This document shows positions 8,804 through 17,056 of a DNA stretch of 64,000 nt, piece by piece. A program made the translations under genes and the position numbers. The DNA is taken from NCBI RefSeq assembly GCF_018145655.1, contig NZ_JAGSSY010000002.1, positions 392,852-456,851 of the forward strand. The letters are read 5' to 3'. How positions within the stretch are numbered: position 1 is the stretch's first letter; the number at the start of each line of letters is the position of its first letter. Below the pieces are notes generated by a model. That model searched no databases. It was given only the letters and a program-made list of their open reading frames with translations, and was not told where the DNA came from. The DNA comes from Campylobacter anatolicus (lineage in GTDB: Bacteria; Campylobacterota; Campylobacteria; Campylobacterales; Campylobacteraceae).

Positions 8804-10752
8804 TGACACTATTTAAACAGATTATGTTGGCCGTGATGGCTTTTTGTTTTATGATATTTGTTGCAGTTGGGTATTTAAATTTTAAGAGTTTAAATAATTA
8901 TATAAACGATCAGCTTAGCATAAATGCACGACATACGGCAAATTCATTAGGGCTTTCTCTTAAACCAGTGCTTGATCCAGATGATCTTTCTATGGCTGAA
9001 ACGATGATAAATTCGATGTTTGATAGTGGGTATTATAGCCTGATAAAACTTGACGATGTCGATGGCAAAACCTTAGTGGAGAGCTCACAGGAGATTGTTG
9101 TCGATGGTGTTCCTGAGTGGTTTTTAAAATTTGCTAAATTTACAGCACCAGTTGAGAGTAGCGAGATAATGACTGGCTGGGCTAAATTTGGTACGCTTTA
9201 CGTTCAAAGCAATACAGGACTTGCATATATTGGTCTTTATTCTAATATGAAATATATATCTGAGTTTTTAGTTGTGATGATGATGATTGCTCTTGTGGTA
9301 ACATATTTTGGATTAAAGATTATATTTAGACCGTTAAACAATGTACAAAAACAAGCTGAAGCGATACTTGATAATAAATTTTTAATCCAAGAAAAAATTC
9401 CATTTACAACTGATCTTAAGCAGATGGTGCTTGCTATGAACTCTATGGTTGCAAAGGTTAAGGATATATTTGAGCGAGAGGCACAAACACTTGATAAATA
9501 CCAAGAGTTGCTTTATAAAGATAGCATAAGCGGTGTTTATAATAGACGATATTTTCAGACTAAATTTAGTGAGTATCATGCAAGTGAGGAGTATTCAAGT
9601 GGTGTTTTAGTGCTTATAAGCTTTAAGGGGCTTGTAAATTTAAAGAGAACTTTAGGCTTTGAAAAGTGGCAAGAGCTGATTATAAAGATTGCTCAAAAAC
9701 TAAATGATTGTGTAAGTGAAAGTAGACATAGTGCCGTTGTATCAAGATTAAACGATAATGATTTTGCAATTTTGATACCTAGCACAAACGTAGATAGTAC
9801 TATAAATTTAGTCCAAGATATAACAGAAAATATAAAAGAAATTTATAAAAATTTTGATATAAATGATAACGAACATTCACAAAATTCAGCCGTCGTTGCA
9901 TATACTCCGCAAAGCGATCTAAAGACGCTCCTTACAACTGCTGACGTTACTTTGGCTTCAGCTCGTTTGATAGGAAGCTTTGAGTATAAAATTTTTAAGG
10001 ATGATACAAATGCACTGATAATTGGCAAAGAGAAATATCGTGACTTAATCGCTAAATCTATGCAAAATGATATGTTTAAATTTGCAGCTCAAAAGGTAGT
10101 ATTTGGTAGTGAAAATTTTGAGCATTTTGAGCTTTATTTACGTCTTGTCGACAAAAATGGTAAGTGGCAGATGGCATCATATTTTATGCCGATGGTAAAT
10201 GAACTTGAGCTTAGTGCTACGCTTGATTTGCATATACTAAATAGAATAGCTCAAATTTTACCAAATAAAATTCTCCCACAAACATCTTTAGCAATAAATT
10301 TAGGCAAAGAGATCTTAAACTCAGACGATAGCTTTTATAAACTTGAATCAGCCCTTAAAAAGATCGCAGCAAATTCTAAATTTAAAAACTATATAGAAAT
10401 TCCAAATAAAGATGATATTAGTATGCAAAGTGTTATTAAACTGACTAAAAAACTTAAAGAATTTGGTTTTGGTTTTGGTTTTGATCATTTTAGTATTGAT
10501 GCAAAAAGTATAGAGAAATTAAAAGAACTTAATCCAGATTATGTTAAAATACAAGCAGCAAATATCATTGACTTTTTTAGCGATGAGAGCAGTGTCCAAA
10601 CAAGGCAGTCGCTTGAGATTATTATGAGCTCAAAAGAGATTAAGCTTATCGCGATTGGTGTTGAGAGTGAAGAGCAAAAAGATAGACTTATAAAACTTGG
10701 TATAACAAATTTACAAGGTATGTTTATAGATGAGATTAAAAATATTGGATAA
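8803..10752 (+). CDS. LapD-type inner-membrane c-di-GMP receptor (degenerate GGDEF-EAL)
   Basis: Order of parts: transmembrane helix (about 5-25), periplasmic LapD/MoxY-type domain (26-145, with GWAKFGTLYV near its end), second helix (150-172), HAMP-like linker, GGDEF-like domain (about 240-395) and EAL-like domain (about 410-648). The GGDEF site reads NDNDF at residues 317-321 and the EAL site reads ELY at 443-445, so neither catalysis is expected; GVESEEQ near the C-terminus is retained. This is what is seen in LapD, which binds c-di-GMP in its EAL domain and then holds LapG in the periplasm. Its position directly after a LapG gene supports the role. Confidence 0.87.
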   Translation: MTLFKQIMLAVMAFCFMIFVAVGYLNFKSLNNYINDQLSINARHTANSLGLSLKPVLDPDDLSMAETMINSMFDSGYYSLIKLDDVDGKTLVESSQEIVVDGVPEWFLKFAKFTAPVESSEIMTGWAKFGTLYVQSNTGLAYIGLYSNMKYISEFLVVMMMIALVVTYFGLKIIFRPLNNVQKQAEAILDNKFLIQEKIPFTTDLKQMVLAMNSMVAKVKDIFEREAQTLDKYQELLYKDSISGVYNRRYFQTKFSEYHASEEYSSGVLVLISFKGLVNLKRTLGFEKWQELIIKIAQKLNDCVSESRHSAVVSRLNDNDFAILIPSTNVDSTINLVQDITENIKEIYKNFDINDNEHSQNSAVVAYTPQSDLKTLLTTADVTLASARLIGSFEYKIFKDDTNALIIGKEKYRDLIAKSMQNDMFKFAAQKVVFGSENFEHFELYLRLVDKNGKWQMASYFMPMVNELELSATLDLHILNRIAQILPNKILPQTSLAINLGKEILNSDDSFYKLESALKKIAANSKFKNYIEIPNKDDISMQSVIKLTKKLKEFGFGFGFDHFSIDAKSIEKLKELNPDYVKIQAANIIDFFSDESSVQTRQSLEIIMSSKEIKLIAIGVESEEQKDRLIKLGITNLQGMFIDEIKNIG

Positions 10753-10755
10753 AAA

Positions 10756-12894
10756 ATGCAAAATGAAAAGATAAAAGACGAGTTGCTTGAATGTTTAGTA
10801 ATATTTACTAAACTGCATAATAACCCATATAGTGCAGATGCCCTTACCATTGGACTTCCAGTGCAAGAAGGTGAAGAGATTGAGCTATTTTCTTTAAATG
10901 GTTCAAAGTCATTATTTTCTCGTGCAGCAGCAAGAGCTGGATTTGTTTCGACACTTGTTAGGAAGCAGATAGATGAGATTTCTCCGCTTGTTCTGCCTTG
11001 TATACTTATGCTACGTGGTAAACGTGCTTGTATATTACAGAGTATAAGTCCTGATAGGACCAAAGCGACTATTATTACGCCAGATATATCAACTGGAACT
11101 AGCACTATTGATATTGATCAGCTAAAAGAAGAGCATTTAGGCTATGCATACTATCTAAAACGCGAATTTGTCCCAGAGGACAATAGTTCGACACATCTAA
11201 TAGATGCTGGAAAAGATCATTGGTTCTGGGGTACTTTAAAGCGTTCAAGAAAAATTTATTTTGATGTTATTTTAGCCAGTCTTGTTATAAATTTATTTGT
11301 TCTAGCCAGTCCACTTTTTACAATGAATGTTTATGATCGTGTTGTGCCAAATAACGCAATAGAAACGCTTTGGGTTCTTGCACTTGGCGTAGTTGTTGTT
11401 TACGGTATAGATTTATTTTTAAAATTTGTCCGCTCGTATTTTTTAGAAGTTGCTGGTAAAAAGAGCGACATTATAATGAGTTCAATGCTATTTGAGCGGG
11501 TTATGGATATGAAATTTAGCAATAAACCAAAGTCTGTAGGATCATTTGCTAGTAACTTAAAAGAATTTGATACTGTTAGAAATTTCTTCTCATCGGCCTC
11601 TATCGCGGCATTAGTTGATCTCCCATTTGCTGTTATTTTTTTAGCAGTTACATATTTTATAGGCGGATATTTAGTTGTTGTGCCAGTGATAACAATCCTG
11701 ATTATCTTATGTTATACATTTTTTATAAAAGATTCACTTCAAAATGCGATAAAAAGCACATTTGAAGCATCTGCTAAGAAAAATGGAATTTTGATAGAGA
11801 GTTTGAGCGGACTTGAGACTATAAAGACACTTGGTGCTAGTGGGCACGTCCAGTGGAGCTGGGAGGAGGCGACTGGTGAGATAGCAAATCGTAGCATAAA
11901 ATCAAAAATGATAACAACTTCGATCACAACAATAACGTCATTTTTGGTGCAGCTAAACACTATTGCCATTATTGTTCTTGGTGTGTATATGATAAAAGAG
12001 ACTGAGCTTACGATGGGAGGGCTTATTGCTGCCGTTATGCTTAGCTCACGAGCGATCGCTCCTATGGGGCAAGTAGCGGCATTGGCTGCAAATTTTGAAC
12101 AGACTAAAAATGCATATGAAAGCCTTAGTAAAATTATGCAGATGCCAGTTGAGCGTCCAGAAGGTAAAAAGTTTGTCAGACGAAATTCCTTTGATGGTAA
12201 GATAGAATTTAAAAATGTTAGCTTTACATACCCAGAAACTACAAAAGGCTCGTTGGATCGCGTTAGTTTTGTTATTCAACCTGGTGAAAAAGTCGGTATA
12301 ATAGGCAAAAACGGCTCTGGTAAAACCACACTTCAAAAGCTTATTTTGGGTCTTTATTCTCCTACAGAAGGCTCTGTTTTGATAGATGGTATCGATATAA
12401 ATCAGATCGATCCAGCCGATCTAAGACGCAATATTGGCTATGTGCCACAAGATGTTATACTATTTAAAGGCACAGTTCGTGAAAATATCGTACAAAAAGC
12501 ACCATATGTTGATGATATGCAGATTATTAAAGCCGCAAAAATAAGCGGTGTCGATGAGTATATAAATGCTCATCCACTTGGATTTGATATGCCTGTGCTT
12601 GAACGTGGCGATGGTATAAGCGGTGGACAACGTCAAAGTATTGCCGTGGCAAGGGCATTTTTGCTGAATAGTCCAATTATATTGCTTGATGAGCCAACAA
12701 ATTCGCTGGATAATACTGTAGAAAATAAATTAAAGCAAAATTTAAAAGCAAGTATGGCAAATAAGACGATGTTGCTTATAACGCATAGGATGTCATTGCT
12801 TGACCTAGTCGATCGATTAATCGTGATAGATAATGGCAAAATCTTGCTTGATGGCTCAAGAGATGAAGTATTACAAAAGCTTAGTGGGAAATAA
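10756..12894 (+). CDS. Type I secretion ABC transporter (LapB-like)
   Basis: Inner-membrane ATP-driven exporter. An N-terminal C39-like domain (about 1-130) lacks the catalytic cysteine, as in RTX and LapB exporters that do not cut their substrates. The membrane domain spans about 150-440 with several helices (LVINLFVLASPLFTMNVYDRVVPNNA is the usual start). The nucleotide-binding domain has Walker A GKNGSGKTT, signature SGGQRQ, and Walker B ILLDEPTN followed by the H-loop ITHR. Length (712 aa) fits the LapB/PrtD-like group. Gaps of 3 and 2 bases to its neighbours place it firmly in the operon. Confidence 0.93.
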   Translation: MQNEKIKDELLECLVIFTKLHNNPYSADALTIGLPVQEGEEIELFSLNGSKSLFSRAAARAGFVSTLVRKQIDEISPLVLPCILMLRGKRACILQSISPDRTKATIITPDISTGTSTIDIDQLKEEHLGYAYYLKREFVPEDNSSTHLIDAGKDHWFWGTLKRSRKIYFDVILASLVINLFVLASPLFTMNVYDRVVPNNAIETLWVLALGVVVVYGIDLFLKFVRSYFLEVAGKKSDIIMSSMLFERVMDMKFSNKPKSVGSFASNLKEFDTVRNFFSSASIAALVDLPFAVIFLAVTYFIGGYLVVVPVITILIILCYTFFIKDSLQNAIKSTFEASAKKNGILIESLSGLETIKTLGASGHVQWSWEEATGEIANRSIKSKMITTSITTITSFLVQLNTIAIIVLGVYMIKETELTMGGLIAAVMLSSRAIAPMGQVAALAANFEQTKNAYESLSKIMQMPVERPEGKKFVRRNSFDGKIEFKNVSFTYPETTKGSLDRVSFVIQPGEKVGIIGKNGSGKTTLQKLILGLYSPTEGSVLIDGIDINQIDPADLRRNIGYVPQDVILFKGTVRENIVQKAPYVDDMQIIKAAKISGVDEYINAHPLGFDMPVLERGDGISGGQRQSIAVARAFLLNSPIILLDEPTNSLDNTVENKLKQNLKASMANKTMLLITHRMSLLDLVDRLIVIDNGKILLDGSRDEVLQKLSGK

Positions 12895-12896
12895 CA

Positions 12897-14372
12897 ATGA
12901 GTGAAGAGATAAAAAATAACGAAAATCAGCCATCTGAAGTGACACAAGATCAAGATAGTCAAAAACTGCAGCTAGACGTGTCAGAGCGTGAAAGAATAGG
13001 CAATAATGTTTATAACGCCGTAAAAGATATTAGGGCTGGATTGCAAACAAAAGGGTACGACTCACAAGATCTTAAATTTATGTCAAGTCTTTCTGAGGCA
13101 GTTTTGGCAAAAACGCCATCAAATTCTAAGAAAATTTTATATACGGTTGCATTTACCTGCTTTTGGCTAATACTTTGGGCTTCATATGCCGAGATAGATG
13201 AGATAACACGTGGCAATGGCAAGATCATACCATCTGGTAAAAATCAAGCCATTCAAAACCTTGAAGGCGGTATTGTAGAGGCAATTTTAGTCAAAGAGGG
13301 TGACGAGGTTAAAAAAGATCAGGTTATATTGCGTCTAGATAATAAAAATTTTTCAAGTAGTTATGGCGAATCCAAGCTAAGACTTGATGAGCTTCAAGCT
13401 AAATTTTTAAGGCTTGATGCAGAGGCTAATGATAAAGTGTTTGAATACAATGCGACGCGTGATACAAATAATTCAAAAGCGATAATGTATGAGCTTAGTT
13501 TATATCACTCAAATATGGCTCAACTTGATGAGCAAGTTGGCATACTTTCAGAGCAAATTCGTCAGCGTCAAAGTGAGCTAAATGAGCTTTATAATAAAAT
13601 ATCACAGACTCAAACAAGTTATAGCCTTATGCTTAAAGAGAAAGATATAATGGATCCGATATTTAAAAAAGGTCTTGTAAGTGAGGTTGAGTACCTTCAA
13701 CTGCAAAGGCAATTAAGTGGTTTAAAGGGTGAACTTGATGCTGCAAGACTATCGGTACCACGTGTGGAATCAACCATAAAAGAGGCACAAAATAAAATAA
13801 CCGAAAGTAAACTTGCATTTAAAAACAATGCTAAAAAAGAACTAAATGAAGTTTCAGCAGAGATAGCTAGGATAAACGAATCGCAGATAAATTTAAGCGA
13901 TAGAGTCGAGCGAACATATGTACGTTCACCTGTAAATGGTATCGTTAGTAAGTTGATGGTGCATACTGTTTCTGGTGTTATAAAACCAGGTGAGAGCATT
14001 GCTGAGATAGTGCCACTTGAAGATAAGCTAGTCGCAGAAGTCAAAGTCAAACCTGCCGATGTTGCATTTTTGCGTCCTGGATTACCAACTGTTGTTAAAT
14101 TTACAGCGTATGATTTTAGTATTTATGGTGGCTTAGATGGCAACGTAACACAGATAAGTGCCGATACTGAAACAGATGAAAAGACCGGAGAGAGTTACTA
14201 TCTAGTGCGTATAGAGACTGAGAAAAACTATCTTGGCAGTGAGGCAAAGCCACTTCGTATAAAGGTTGGTATGATAGTTTCGGCTGATATTATTACTGGC
14301 AAGAAAACGATACTTGATTATTTACTAAAACCTATATTAAAAGCAAAGCATAATGCATTAACGGAGAGGTAA
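12897..14372 (+). CDS. HlyD-family membrane-fusion protein (LapC-like)
   Basis: Periplasmic adaptor linking the ABC exporter to the TolC-type channel. A cytoplasmic N-terminal stretch of about 80 residues is followed by a single transmembrane helix (KILYTVAFTCFWLILWASYAE region), a lipoyl-like half (GKIIPSGKNQAIQNLEGG), a long coiled-coil hairpin (about 155-330) and the returning lipoyl/beta-barrel part (VRSPVNGIVSKL, PGESIAEIVPL). Length 491 aa is normal for type I adaptors. The stop overlaps the next start as TAATG. Confidence 0.93.
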   Translation: MSEEIKNNENQPSEVTQDQDSQKLQLDVSERERIGNNVYNAVKDIRAGLQTKGYDSQDLKFMSSLSEAVLAKTPSNSKKILYTVAFTCFWLILWASYAEIDEITRGNGKIIPSGKNQAIQNLEGGIVEAILVKEGDEVKKDQVILRLDNKNFSSSYGESKLRLDELQAKFLRLDAEANDKVFEYNATRDTNNSKAIMYELSLYHSNMAQLDEQVGILSEQIRQRQSELNELYNKISQTQTSYSLMLKEKDIMDPIFKKGLVSEVEYLQLQRQLSGLKGELDAARLSVPRVESTIKEAQNKITESKLAFKNNAKKELNEVSAEIARINESQINLSDRVERTYVRSPVNGIVSKLMVHTVSGVIKPGESIAEIVPLEDKLVAEVKVKPADVAFLRPGLPTVVKFTAYDFSIYGGLDGNVTQISADTETDEKTGESYYLVRIETEKNYLGSEAKPLRIKVGMIVSADIITGKKTILDYLLKPILKAKHNALTER

Positions 14373-14881
14373 TGGTAGATTCAAAAAATGCTTATTATGA
14401 TGGTTGTTTTTCAACATATAAGATATTACCAACAAGAAGCATAGAAAATTTTGTCATCATTCAAAATAGTGAAATTTGTGATCTAGTTAGTGATGAGATA
14501 GAGCAGTTTATTTTCGCTGATTGCACTAAAAATTTTTATCAAATCTCTGATATACAAAGAGATGTTTGGTCTATTGACACAGATGAGATAAAAATTGAAG
14601 ATAAGATCATAAAAAGCATAAAAATAGTCATAAAAGGCTACAACGAGACTAATGATAATTTTAAATTTGATCTCGATAATCTTACTTTAAATGTGCCATA
14701 TCGATACGCTATAACAAATGATAGCTTTGAAATGAGTATATTTTTAGATACAGATAGGGATAGTGTAGTGTCGTTTTTGTCAACACTCGAATGTGATTTT
14801 GATTCAAAAATTAATAGTAATAAAAATATTATTATATACATAAATGATAAAATAGTGTATAATAAAATATTTACAAATTAA
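14372..14881 (+). CDS. Unknown 169-aa protein in the Lap-like operon
   Basis: I do not recognise this protein. It has no signal peptide or membrane helix and is rich in Asp, Ile and Asn, with strand-like alternating stretches (IIKSIKIVIKGY, KNIIIYINDKIVYNK) suggesting a beta-rich soluble fold. It starts within the stop of the HlyD gene (TAATG) and is followed after 12 bases by the LuxR-type gene, so it is very likely co-expressed. PilZ-type RxxxR and D/NxSxxG motifs are absent. It could be a cytoplasmic accessory of the exporter or a regulator partner; both are guesses. Confidence 0.7.
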   Translation: MVDSKNAYYDGCFSTYKILPTRSIENFVIIQNSEICDLVSDEIEQFIFADCTKNFYQISDIQRDVWSIDTDEIKIEDKIIKSIKIVIKGYNETNDNFKFDLDNLTLNVPYRYAITNDSFEMSIFLDTDRDSVVSFLSTLECDFDSKINSNKNIIIYINDKIVYNKIFTN

Positions 14882-14893
14882 GGAAGATAAAAG

Positions 14894-15526
14894 ATGGAGA
14901 TTGTTCTATTTACAAAAAATGGTTCTCTAAACAATTTGTGGAGAAGTTACTCTCTTGGTAAAAATGTTAAATTTGCACACAATAAAAAGGACTTTTTGAA
15001 TGTGCTTAGAGACTATAAAGTTGAAATAGCTGGTATAGATTTTGATACGATAAAGGATGATATAAAAGGAAATTTAGATGAATTAAGTCTAAAATTTCCT
15101 AATACCAAAATCTTTATCCTTGCAAATGAACCAAATTTTATTCAAGGTAAATATATGCTTGCACTTGGTATAAAGGGCTACGCGAACTCACATATGCAAG
15201 AGATCCATTTCAAAGATGCATTTAAGGCTATAGGAGATGGTAGCGTATGGCTTTATCCAGAGTTTGTCCAGGAGATGATAGTTGAGCTTACAAATTCATA
15301 CGAGAACATTAATTCTACAAAAAATGATAGTCTAGATGTACTTACAAGTCGTGAAAAAGAGGTTGCTGATCTTATATATAAAGGTTTAACAAATCAAGAA
15401 ATATCTGACAATATAGATGCAACTCTAAGAACTGTCAAGGCACATATAACATCTATATATAGTAAGCTTGGTGTCAAAGATAGGATAGGGTTGGTGCTAT
15501 TTATGCAAAAACTTGCAAATGCCTAA
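14894..15526 (+). CDS. LuxR-type DNA-binding regulator with pseudo-receiver domain
   Basis: The C-terminal 65 residues form a clear LuxR/GerE helix-turn-helix (LTSREKEVADLIYKGLTNQEISDNI ... TVKAHITSIYSKLGVKDR). The first 120 residues have the length and strand pattern of a response-regulator receiver, but the first strand (EIVLFTKNGS) lacks the usual acidic pair, and a phosphoacceptor Asp is not clearly in place (candidates lie in IAGIDFDT). This suggests a phosphorylation-independent or altered receiver. An AAGGAAG ribosome-binding site precedes the ATG. No histidine kinase is nearby. It probably controls this operon or the unlinked adhesin gene; that is inference from position. Confidence 0.85.
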   Translation: MEIVLFTKNGSLNNLWRSYSLGKNVKFAHNKKDFLNVLRDYKVEIAGIDFDTIKDDIKGNLDELSLKFPNTKIFILANEPNFIQGKYMLALGIKGYANSHMQEIHFKDAFKAIGDGSVWLYPEFVQEMIVELTNSYENINSTKNDSLDVLTSREKEVADLIYKGLTNQEISDNIDATLRTVKAHITSIYSKLGVKDRIGLVLFMQKLANA

Positions 15527-16145
15527 AATTTTTATAATTTTAATATTTTGCTGTCAGTTATTTGCCATCAATTTTGAATTGGCATCTCAAAATTTATCAG
15601 CCTGTAAAGATCAGCGTTGTAAGAATATATTAAATCACTATGCCAATTATCTAAAAAATATAAAAAATGAAAGTTTTATAAGAAAGTTGGAGCTTATAAA
15701 TTCTTATATTAACACACTTATGCCACGATACGATGATTTTTATAATACAAATATTGACATTTGGAGTACTCGTGGAGAGTTTTTGCGTCGTGGTGGTGGC
15801 GATTGTGAAGAGTATGCCATAGCAAAAAGAGATAGTTTAAAAGATCTCGGCATAGATAATCAAAGTTGCCTTTTAGTCGTAAAAGATAAATTTTCAGGCT
15901 CTTATCATATGGTCTTGGCTGTTTGGGAAGATGCCAAACATGAGCCACTTATTCTTGATAATTTAAGTTTTAAAGTCTTACCTCTTTCTAAGCGGTACGA
16001 CATAAAGGTCGATTATTGCCTTATGGGAGGTAAGTATTATAAATTTAAAAAAGATGGCATAAATTTAGAACCTGCAAATATCAAAATAGTAGCTTATGAA
16101 AAGCTACTAGAAAAAGAAAAAAAAGAAATTTTTTGGAAGAATTAA
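15519..16145 (+). CDS. LapG-type periplasmic cysteine protease (second copy)
   Basis: Second BTLCP-family protease of the operon, 208 residues from the ATG at 15519 (a TTG two codons earlier is possible). An N-terminal signal (IFIILIFCCQLFAINF) is followed by a domain with an intact triad: Cys96 in GDCEEYAIAK, His130 in YHMVLAVW and Asp147 in LILDNL. The core aligns by eye with the first copy (TRGEFLRRGGGDCEEY against TRMEFLGKGAGDCEDY) but the flanks differ, and this copy has extra cysteines (for example CKDQRC after the signal). It overlaps the regulator gene by 8 bases. Whether it shares a substrate or answers to the same LapD is unknown. Confidence 0.86.
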   Translation: MPKIFIILIFCCQLFAINFELASQNLSACKDQRCKNILNHYANYLKNIKNESFIRKLELINSYINTLMPRYDDFYNTNIDIWSTRGEFLRRGGGDCEEYAIAKRDSLKDLGIDNQSCLLVVKDKFSGSYHMVLAVWEDAKHEPLILDNLSFKVLPLSKRYDIKVDYCLMGGKYYKFKKDGINLEPANIKIVAYEKLLEKEKKEIFWKN

Positions 16146-16351
16146 TCTTCTAAATTTATATCTTTTGATTGTTTTTTATTTTGTTCTATTAAAGATCTAT
16201 TGTGGTTAATAAGCTCACGATTTTCTTTTATCTTTTCATTATTTTGCTCTATCAGTTTTGAAAGTGTTACTATGCGTTTTTCATAACGAACCATAATAAA
16301 ATACATAATGTAAATGAGTGCTAAAATGATAACCCAAGGTAGAAATTGCAT
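16142..16351 (-). CDS. Small membrane protein with coiled-coil tail
   Basis: Convergent with the second protease gene, overlapping its last 4 bases. I choose the ATG at 16351 (69 aa) because AGGA at 16359-16362 lies 7 bases before it; the ATG at 16357 would leave one base. One transmembrane helix (about residues 3-20) is followed by a hydrophilic Asn/Lys/Glu-rich segment with heptad-like spacing (LSKLIEQNNEKIKENRELI), probably coiled coil. The family is not recognised. It is transcribed away from the tRNA-tuf promoter region. Confidence 0.6.
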   Translation of the reverse strand: MQFLPWVIILALIYIMYFIMVRYEKRIVTLSKLIEQNNEKIKENRELINHNRSLIEQNKKQSKDINLED

Positions 16352-16444
16352 ATTCATATCCTTAATAAATTTTTTATAATTATATGAATTTATCGTTTAA
16401 GAATAGTTAAAATCATAAAATTTTATATATATGATAAAATATCC

Positions 16445-16473
16445 TTGACATTTATTTTGTTTTGAGATATAAT
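16445..16473 (+). promoter_or_regulatory. Consensus sigma-70 promoter of the tRNA-tuf operon
   Basis: TTGACA at 16445-16450 and TATAAT at 16468-16473 are separated by exactly 17 bases, and tRNA-Thr begins 20 bases after the -10. Both hexamers match the E. coli consensus perfectly, which is rare in Campylobacter, where -35 elements are usually absent. It fits a stable-RNA and elongation-factor operon. Confidence 0.85.
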
Positions 16474-16493
16474 TGCCACTTCACAACTTTGGT

Positions 16494-16569
16494 GCTGGTG
16501 TAGCTCAGTTGGTAGAGCTACTGCCTTGTAAGCAGTGGGTCGGCGGTTCAAGTCCGTTCACCAGCTCCA
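16494..16569 (+). tRNA. tRNA-Thr (anticodon TGT)
   Basis: Cloverleaf with acceptor GCTGGTG paired to CACCAGC, anticodon loop CTTGTAA giving TGT, T-arm GGTTCAAGTCC and an encoded CCA. First of four tRNAs in the order Thr-Tyr-Gly-Thr before tuf, as in the E. coli tufB operon. Confidence 0.96.
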
Positions 16570-16618
16570 TTTTTGTAACAGTGTTTGACCAGAAATACCA
16601 AGCAATTTTATTTTAAAG

Positions 16619-16703
<85 letters not shown>

Positions 16704-16713
16704 TAATGCTATT

Positions 16714-16790
16714 GCGGGAGTAGCTCAGTTGGCTAGAGCATCAGCCTTCCAAGCTGAGGGTCGCGGGTTCGAGCCCCGTTTCCCGCTCCA
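16714..16790 (+). tRNA. tRNA-Gly (anticodon TCC)
   Basis: Acceptor GCGGGAG pairs with TTCCCGC (one G-U pair), anticodon loop CTTCCAA gives TCC, T-arm GGTTCGAGCCC and CCA is encoded. Third tRNA of the tuf cluster. Confidence 0.96.
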
Positions 16791-16796
16791 GAATTT

Positions 16797-16862
16797 GGAA
16801 ACTGAAACTGGGAGCTGTAATATATAATTATACCTGCAGTTTATTCAGTATTTAATGTTTCC
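16797..16862 (+). other. Long interrupted hairpin between tRNA-Gly and tRNA-Thr
   Basis: The 120-base gap between two co-transcribed tRNAs holds a foldback: 16797-16801 with 16858-16862, 16802-16806 with 16844-16848, and 16807-16810 with 16837-16840. There is no T-run, so it is not a terminator. A precursor-processing structure is possible; folding was done by eye. Confidence 0.4.
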
Positions 16863-16910
16863 AGTTAGTTGTTTATATTGTTATTTAGTCATCTCAGCCG
16901 AGTGTTCATC

Positions 16911-16985
<75 letters not shown>

Positions 16986-17056
16986 CGTATTTTGTGAGAA
17001 GCTAAATTTAATATAAATTTTTATTTGATGAAACACATATCATAACGGAGGATAAG

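Noticed and set aside
8803..10752. Active diguanylate cyclase or phosphodiesterase
   Set aside because: Both catalytic motifs are degenerate (NDNDF and ELY).
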